Assembly (NCBI RefSeq): GCF_036417845.1
Contig: NC_089979.1
Coordinates: 118,267,415-118,331,414, forward strand
Source: Apteryx mantelli
Taxonomy: Eukaryota > Chordata > Aves > Apterygiformes > Apterygidae
DNA: 64,000 nt
Direction of reading: 5' to 3'
The notes under the pieces were generated by a model, which saw nothing but the letters and a program-made list of their open reading frames with translations, ran no database searches and was not told where the DNA came from. The position numbers and the translations under genes were made by a program. The first letter of the stretch is position 1. Each line of letters begins with the position of its first letter. Below, piece after piece: positions 57,831-64,000 of this stretch.

Positions 57831-59413
57831 ATTGCTGCTCTTGAGACAGAATATGATCTGGTGTCTAGCGGTACCATGGACGTGACCCAGTAGGGCATTA
57901 TCTAAGATAAGAGTTCTTATCTTTCTAGCTTTATTTATTTTCTGTAAAAGCAAGTATGTAAAATAGTACCATTTTTTGTAAGAATGGTGTTGTAACAGCT
58001 AAGAAGGCTTGAGGAGTTGAGACTTTCTCTGTCAACCTATAGCTCCCTGACCAATCAGTGAGAGATAGGGTCTTGCAAAATCCTGGCTTAGTCCTTAAAA
58101 ATCTGGTAGGGACCTGTCTTCACCGTGGTGTTAATGTTCCTTTAACTTGGGAAGGTGCATGCTACAGATTAGCATTCGGGCCCACCTGAGTTTGTAGATT
58201 TCTAAGCTCAAGCTCACTGCATAACCTTACAGGGCTGCTTTCATGTCCTAGTTCTGCAGTATTTTTGGCTGTAATGATTGCTTGCTTTTCCTCTAGTTAA
58301 GTATGGACTGAGAGACAGGAAGCGTTTTGAAAGTAAGTACATGCTGCTATGTGGCTTGAACTAAGGTAGTTGCATCACCTCAAAGAAACTTGATCACTAT
58401 TGTAGGTAATGAAAGACCTTCCTTGCTTTTTCTGCTTTGATTAAAATAAAATAGCAGGGTTTATTTTAAATAAAAATACACAAACTGTACCAGAGTAGGA
58501 ACACTGTGAACTCTGAGCAAAATACAATGCAAAACTGGGAATTCCAGTATAATTCAAGCATAACTGATGCTTAATTATTTATTTTTAATCTGGGAGTAGG
58601 CATGCATTACTTTTTAGTGCTCCCTTTCCTTCTAAAGACGATGTTTCAATCCTTTTCAACTTAATAGAATCCTGCTAGACCAGGATGTGCTGAAACAGGT
58701 ATCAAGTCTTAGGAACCATACATGTGGCAGAAGTAAGCAGCAAAACACAATGTGGATTTCACTGTTCCTACCAATTTTGAGAACTTTGGGTAATTCTTAC
58801 TCACAACTGAAGACAAGGATATCTCTTAATACATCATCTGCAGTTTCTAGGGCTACAGTTGCATCTGGTAGTCACTCTAGCGGGGATTTCACTGCTGCTG
58901 TAGTACGTGTTAGTAAAGCCTCTTGTGTTCAGTAAGGACAATGTACAGTGATATCTGCTTTTGAAATGGAGCCAACTGCTTGAGAAGAACAGGAAGCACA
59001 TGTACTGGGTTAACAGGAGAAACAGCTTGGTCAGAGGACATGTACAGGGTTTTCAAATGCTCTAATGATTGTTTCCAGAAATCGTTGTATCATTGTTGTG
59101 ATCTGCTGCCAACTCTTACAAGGAAGTATTAATGAGGCACTATCATTAAAAAAAAAAAAAGAAAAAAGAAAAAGATGAGGGGTCCTTGAGGGAGGCAGAC
59201 AGAAAGCTTAGAACTGGGCTGTCAGAATCCAGTGTTTTCAGGTATCTGATTTACTTTGCATCAGTACATCTCCTCCCTGTTTTTATGATAGTGATTCTGC
59301 ATGACCCAGTGTCCTGGGTGGATCGTGCACAGTAATAATTCTTTGGTTGTAGCCTGGGAAAAAGGGGATGTATGTAATGTTTTAAAAAGGCTGATACTGG
59401 TTCCTGGTTGCAG

Positions 59414-59502
59414 GCTTTGTTCACCCAAGGCATCCCTTCATAACCACATTATTGCCTGCTGGAGACTCCTGCAGAACAGAAGGGAACTGTCAGGAAGCAA
59501 AG
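59414..59502 (+). other. TMPPE: TMPPE 5' UTR segment after a candidate splice acceptor
   Basis: The sequence GGTTGCAG at 59406-59413 is a plausible splice acceptor 89 bp before the TMPPE ATG. In human, TMPPE lies in GLB1 intron 1 and, as I recall, uses the GLB1 promoter and first exon, so a GLB1 exon 1 to 59414 splice is likely. No ATG occurs between 59414 and 59503. The pyrimidine tract is weak, so other acceptors remain possible. Confidence 0.5.
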
Positions 59503-60822
59503 ATGATCTCCTTCAAGCAACTGCCCCTTGAAGTGAAGGCTGCAGTGGCTGCAGGAGTGGTTTTCTTCTCCATGGTGCTATCGCGGAGCTACCTGGCAGA
59601 ACAACTGGAGCTCAAGACACGACGCTGGCTCCTCAGGTTGCAGATGGCACTATTTGCTAACGCGCTTATGTTGATAGGATCTCGTCATGTGTGGAGAAGC
59701 ACAGTCACCATGTTCTCCAGGTCGTCGGTTGCTAGCTCCTTCTGTTTCATGCCGTGGAAAGTAGCTGTGTTGATGTTTCTAGCTTTGGCACATTCAAGCT
59801 TCTTTACATTGCTGTTTCTTGTTGCAGAAGAGCCCTATTTCTTTTCTTTAGCTGCCTACACTTGCCTAGGGGCCTATATCATTCTTATCTTCTTTCTCTT
59901 CACTCTAGGCTCTGTAGAGCAGGCTTATAAGTTCTTGGCTGGGAGAGGTGCTAAGGCAGGCAGTGGCAATAAGAATAGCAGAACAGCGATGAAGCCAGTT
60001 TTGGCAGTCATGCTGACTGTTGTGCTGACTGTTGTTGGGCTGTTAAATGCTTCCCGGCCTCCGACTGTGAATTCTGTGGAGGTTCCAGTTCACAAGCTGC
60101 CGTCAACGATGAATAATCTGAAAGTGGTATTGCTTTCGGATATCCATCTGGGGCCTACAGTTGGGAAGACCAAGCTTGCCATGATTGTGAGAATGGTTAA
60201 GGCTTTGAAACCAGATATCACAGTGATTGTTGGGGACCTGACAGACTCCGAGGTGGATATCATACGACCTGCTGTTGAGCCTCTTGGAGAACTTAATTCC
60301 CCTTTAGGGACTTACTTTGTCACAGGAAACCATGAGTACTACACATCAGATGTTGGCAACTGGTTTGAACTGTTGAAATCATTTAACATTCGGCCACTCC
60401 ACAATGAGAACGTGAAGATTGTTTCACCGAAGAACACTGACGACTGGTTATGCCTGGCTGGTGTTGATGATATTGAGGCAGATGTATTACGCTACTCAGG
60501 GCATGGCATGGATTTAAAAAAAGCTCTCAGTGATTGTAGCAGTGAACATGCAATAGTGCTGTTAGCTCATCAGCCAATTGCTGCAAAATGGGCCCTTCAA
60601 GAGAGACCAGACATAAATTTAATCCTCTCTGGCCATACTCACGGAGGGCAGATGTTCCCGCTAAATGCTGGGGCTTATTTTCTGAATCCCTTCTTTGTTG
60701 GCTTGTACAAAGTTGGGCAGAACACCTTTGTCTATGTCAGCCCAGGGACGATGTACTTTGGAATACCCATGAGGTTGGGCAGCAGAGCTGAAATAACAGA
60801 GATAATTCTGCATTCTCCTTGA
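59503..60822 (+). CDS. TMPPE: TMPPE, transmembrane protein with metallophosphoesterase domain
   Basis: This intronless frame has 439 residues; the human protein is about 453. The open frame extends back to 59452, but that codon is TTG. The first ATG, at 59503 with A at -3, gives [13 protein letters not shown], which matches the start of the mammalian protein. Hydrophobic helices lie at about residues 12-26, 44-60, 86-108, 115-137 and 165-182. The calcineurin-like metallophosphoesterase domain follows, with all metal-binding motifs intact: SDIH (212-215), GDLTD (244-248), GNHE (275-278), AHQP (355-358) and GHTHGG (377-382). It is a predicted multi-pass membrane enzyme whose physiological substrate is not established. 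It sits inside GLB1 intron 1 on the same strand. Confidence 0.96.
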   Translation: MISFKQLPLEVKAAVAAGVVFFSMVLSRSYLAEQLELKTRRWLLRLQMALFANALMLIGSRHVWRSTVTMFSRSSVASSFCFMPWKVAVLMFLALAHSSFFTLLFLVAEEPYFFSLAAYTCLGAYIILIFFLFTLGSVEQAYKFLAGRGAKAGSGNKNSRTAMKPVLAVMLTVVLTVVGLLNASRPPTVNSVEVPVHKLPSTMNNLKVVLLSDIHLGPTVGKTKLAMIVRMVKALKPDITVIVGDLTDSEVDIIRPAVEPLGELNSPLGTYFVTGNHEYYTSDVGNWFELLKSFNIRPLHNENVKIVSPKNTDDWLCLAGVDDIEADVLRYSGHGMDLKKALSDCSSEHAIVLLAHQPIAAKWALQERPDINLILSGHTHGGQMFPLNAGAYFLNPFFVGLYKVGQNTFVYVSPGTMYFGIPMRLGSRAEITEIILHSP

Positions 60823-61579
60823 GGAGTCTCCCAGTTGACAGACTTCTGCCATCTTTGTTGGTCAGTATATTGGCTCTTTTGCTCTGGAAGCAAATCCTTT
60901 TTCAGGGAAGTCGGAGAAGATGTGTTCGGGTGGACACATCCATCAGCTTCTCTTAAGTTTGAGGAGAAAATATTAACTGTATTAGGCCTATTCAACAAAT
61001 TGGGGCATGTTAAAATGCTGAAGAAATTAATTCTTTGAGTTCATTACTATTGAGGTTCTGCATTTAAAGATAACACTGATGTCATGGAGATAATGTCTGT
61101 AGTGTGCATGTTTAGTAATATCTGTATCCTGTGGCTAGTTCATGTTCCACTGTTTACCTTATTATGTATTAGGCAGCTGCCCTGTTTAGATGTCAGACAG
61201 GTGAAGTTCTGACCTCTTGCATTGACATGACACATGCATGTTTTGCGGAGGGCACTGCAGAGTGTCTGTTGAGTATGTAAACTCTAGAAGCCTTAGGCTA
61301 AAAGTGTTACTGGAAGAGAACATGTTTTTTGACTGAGACGGGTAGCCTTAGACCACCTGTTCCACTATCTATCTGTAGCATGCAGTGGGGCTTCCAGTCT
61401 GAGTGGCTTACCTATAAAATAAGGTACCAGGTAGCTGTGTTCCACAGTTCTTAAGATTTGTTTTTTTCCAGCCGAAAACCTGGGGAGACTGGTATTAAAG
61501 GGTGGAAGTAGCTGTCTTTCTGCAGGCCTTTTCCACAGAATAATTGGGCACCTAGAAATTATTTAATGAAATTTGCCCT

Positions 61580-61585
61580 AATAAA
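61580..61585 (+). other. TMPPE: Candidate TMPPE poly(A) signal (proximal)
   Basis: This canonical AATAAA lies 0.76 kb after the TMPPE stop codon. Use is not shown by sequence alone. Confidence 0.35.
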
Positions 61586-63945
61586 AGCATATGGAAAGCA
61601 AACCCTTAATTAACAGAAATTCTATTGCTGTCTGAGCATTCAGTACATCTTTGCTGCAAAGCACAAAATCCAAAGGTGAAATACAGAGCCTCTTTTCTCC
61701 CCATTCTGTATTTTTTTGTTTATGCTTGATTCCTCTTTTCTGTGATTCTTCTCTTAGAAGAGTAAGGAGAGACTACTGGAAAATGATGCAAATGATGTTC
61801 GATATGTTAATGCCTGAAACTTTGAATTTCTCTTAAGGTTTTTATATTTCAAGTAAGTGGTGTCCTTTTTAAGAAAACTAAACTTCACAGAAAGTAACTT
61901 TCCTTAATAGTATTTGCATATTGGCATCCTGGTTCTCTGATATACACACAACAGAACAACAGGATAATGAGGAATGGGGAATTTGTCTGTCTTTCCTAGA
62001 AGGGTCTAACATAAATTAATATAATTCTGGGAAATTTGATAGACTAAAAAAAAAATTAGTAAGAACTTTCTTGCTTTCCTAACTTTATGTTCTTGTTAGA
62101 GAACCAGAATGCAAATTAATGAGCAGGTATTATCCAGACTGATGAAACAGTTTGCTTTATTTCCTCCTCTCTCCTTCCCTTCCACCTCATCGTAGCAATA
62201 TGAAATGCCACGGACAACGTAAGCCGGGGAATCCTGCCCCTGCCTCTGACTCTGGGGCATGCAGCTGCAGCCACAGGGGCTCGTGCTCTGCCTTCCTGCC
62301 CCCCGGTACCGAGCCGAGTGGCACGGGGCAAGGGTTTAGTGCTTATCCAGGAGCCCAAGGACAGCAAGACCAAAGCTGGGGCGTTCAGTCTTCTCCTGCC
62401 TTCCTGTGTGATTCTGAACCAGACACTTTTATTGTTCAGCTCTTGTTGTCATTTTGCTGGGGGGTGGGAGGGAGGAGTACCATAGGCTTTATAAAGGTGC
62501 ATTTTTCCTGTAAGTGAAATTTTGAAGTTTCATTTCATCCACTCCCTTCAGCCCCCCAAGCTTGAATTTCTACCTGCTAAACTATTTTTGTGTCCTGCTG
62601 CTGTGTAAGAACATCTTTCATTTTTGCTTACAGGAATATTGAGAAATACCATAAGAGCATATTAGCAAATATAGTATGTGCATTGGAAGACTGTTCAAAA
62701 AGCTGGGGAAGTCAGCCTTCTTTTAGTCTGAAAATTTAGCATCTGAGCAGCCAGGCTGTTTACTTGCTGGACTAAATCATTTCAGTTTCACAGTACCTAT
62801 AATTTTGTAAACTGTTTTTATGCTTTTGCAACAATATCCGCTTAAGTATCCTGCAGTTTCCACATGTATTTAACACTGCTCATTGTCTTTGTGGGGGGTC
62901 CTTTTGGCTGCTTTTACCATCAGTGACTTAGGGATGTCAAATAGGCTTATGTAGGGAGAGGCTCCATATCCTGTGGCCTCTCTTTTTCTTATCAAAATGC
63001 CTGCTGTTAAAAGCTGTGTTCCACATTTAATAGTGCAGAGTGTTCCCTCTAGGCCAGTAGTCCAGGAAGCTATTTTTCATTTGTTACCATGATAAGCAGA
63101 CTCATTGTTTAGCTATTTTTTTTTTTTAATCAGGAGGCTTTTGTGGGAACTGGCCGAAGATAATGTTAATTTCCCAGTGAGCTAGTATGATTCCCCCCCC
63201 CCCTTTCTTATTTCTCTCCTCGTTCTGCCCAAATGTACGCAAAAGCCTGGCTAGAAGTGGTCCTACCCCCACCCTGACAAATGCACAGGTGACTTCTGCG
63301 TTGCTTTGTGTGTATGTGTTTCTCAGAAGCTCTTTGTTGTGTATTCATTTCATAAGTTTATTGAGTTCTCCCAGTGTAATAGGTTGTTGTTGTTTTAACT
63401 CCCCCAAAAGCTAGTTTGCTCAATGATTAGTTACCACTTAAAACATTTTCTTTCTGTGCCAAAACATTTCAAAGCCTTTTTTTTTGTAAGTATAAATGGG
63501 AAAATATCCTATATAAACCTTTTTTTTTGATAGTAAGAGGAAATTAATCTTTTCTAAAATCTAAGATGGCAGTCCCTAATTGTCTTTGAAATCTTTTTCT
63601 ATGCTTGTTCCAGTTTGACTTGGATATGTGTGATTTAGACCTGTGTTCAGTATTCCAGATGAAAGAATTTGTTGTGCTGCTTATTTTGTAGTTTTTCAGT
63701 AATTTTTTGTAATTTTTTGTGTGGAATGTGTATGCGCTGGAGAACTTAACCAAAAGAATATATATTTCTTCCTACCACAAAGCCAGTTCATTTTTGGGGA
63801 GGGGGGGTGTTAAGCACTGTCAGAATAATGTCAGAATAGAATAATCACTTGTGAAAGTTATATTTATTATAGTATATGATCAGTGGAGAGTGGATTTGAA
63901 AATGTGTTAATTGTGGTATAACAAATGCTTTAAAAATTGGGATTT

Positions 63946-63951
63946 AATAAA
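63946..63951 (+). other. TMPPE: Candidate TMPPE poly(A) signal (distal)
   Basis: This AATAAA lies 3.1 kb after the TMPPE stop codon and is followed by ACTTTATTCACTTGTC. A long 3' UTR ending here would account for the lack of other features. Confidence 0.35.
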
Positions 63952-64000
63952 ACTTTATTCACTTGTCAAGAAAGATGCCTCTAATGATCTTTTATTTTGT

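Larger units (their letters stand above)
56362..59413 (+). other. GLB1: GLB1 intron 1, part upstream of the TMPPE exon
   Basis: This starts at the GLB1 donor and is GC-rich to about 57200, then AT-rich. It holds a T run (56591-56608), the C20 tract, a CR1/L3-like LINE remnant near 57480-57830, and A runs near 59148-59160. I see no other exon. Confidence 0.7.
60823..64000 (+). other. TMPPE 3' UTR and continuing GLB1 intron 1
   Basis: The sequence is AT-rich and non-coding. AATAAA motifs on the plus strand at 61580-61585 and 63946-63951 are candidate TMPPE poly(A) signals; the latter is followed within 30 bases by TTGT and T-rich sequence. The beta-galactosidase exon 2 motif region is not seen. 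A C run lies at about 63193-63202. Confidence 0.6.

Noticed and set aside
59452-59502. N-terminal extension of TMPPE by 17 codons
   Set aside because: It begins with TTG, not ATG. The ATG at 59503 has a good context and its product matches the known TMPPE start.

Overview
The window is vertebrate nuclear DNA, almost certainly from a bird. The evidence is the intron-exon structure with GT/AG junctions, a CR1 retrotransposon ending in avian-type octamers, fairly short introns, and a CpG-rich promoter in AT-rich surroundings. The gene order SUSD5 - CRTAP - GLB1/TMPPE matches the order I know from human chromosome 3p22. I saw no phage, CRISPR, operon or other prokaryotic feature.

Layout. 1-23677: the 3' part of SUSD5 (+ strand), with three exons in the window (second half of the Link domain, the Sushi domain, and a long last exon carrying the membrane anchor). 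Its first exons must lie before base 1. 23678-33957: the gap between two convergent genes, holding the likely SUSD5 3' UTR, a 5'-truncated CR1 LINE (30651-31745, - strand) and probably the CRTAP 3' UTR. 33958-54656: complete CRTAP (- strand), seven exons, 392 codons, every junction resolved. 54657-56307: a CpG-rich divergent promoter region between CRTAP and GLB1, which holds two 5S rRNA-like sequences. 56308-56361: GLB1 coding exon 1 (+), the signal peptide only; exon 2 lies beyond base 64000. 59503-60822: TMPPE, an intronless coding sequence inside GLB1 intron 1 on the same strand, followed by AT-rich probable 3' UTR.

How the genes work. CRTAP belongs to the collagen prolyl 3-hydroxylation complex of the ER. 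GLB1 is lysosomal beta-galactosidase. TMPPE is a membrane protein with a metallophosphoesterase domain. SUSD5 is a single-pass membrane protein with predicted hyaluronan-binding (Link) and Sushi domains. The genes share no pathway; their closeness is conserved synteny.

I found no novel multi-gene system. The most unusual items are the pair of 5S rRNA-derived sequences in the CRTAP/GLB1 promoter, the upstream reading frames created if TMPPE mRNA uses GLB1 exon 1, and a CR1 copy whose reverse-transcriptase frame is still open.
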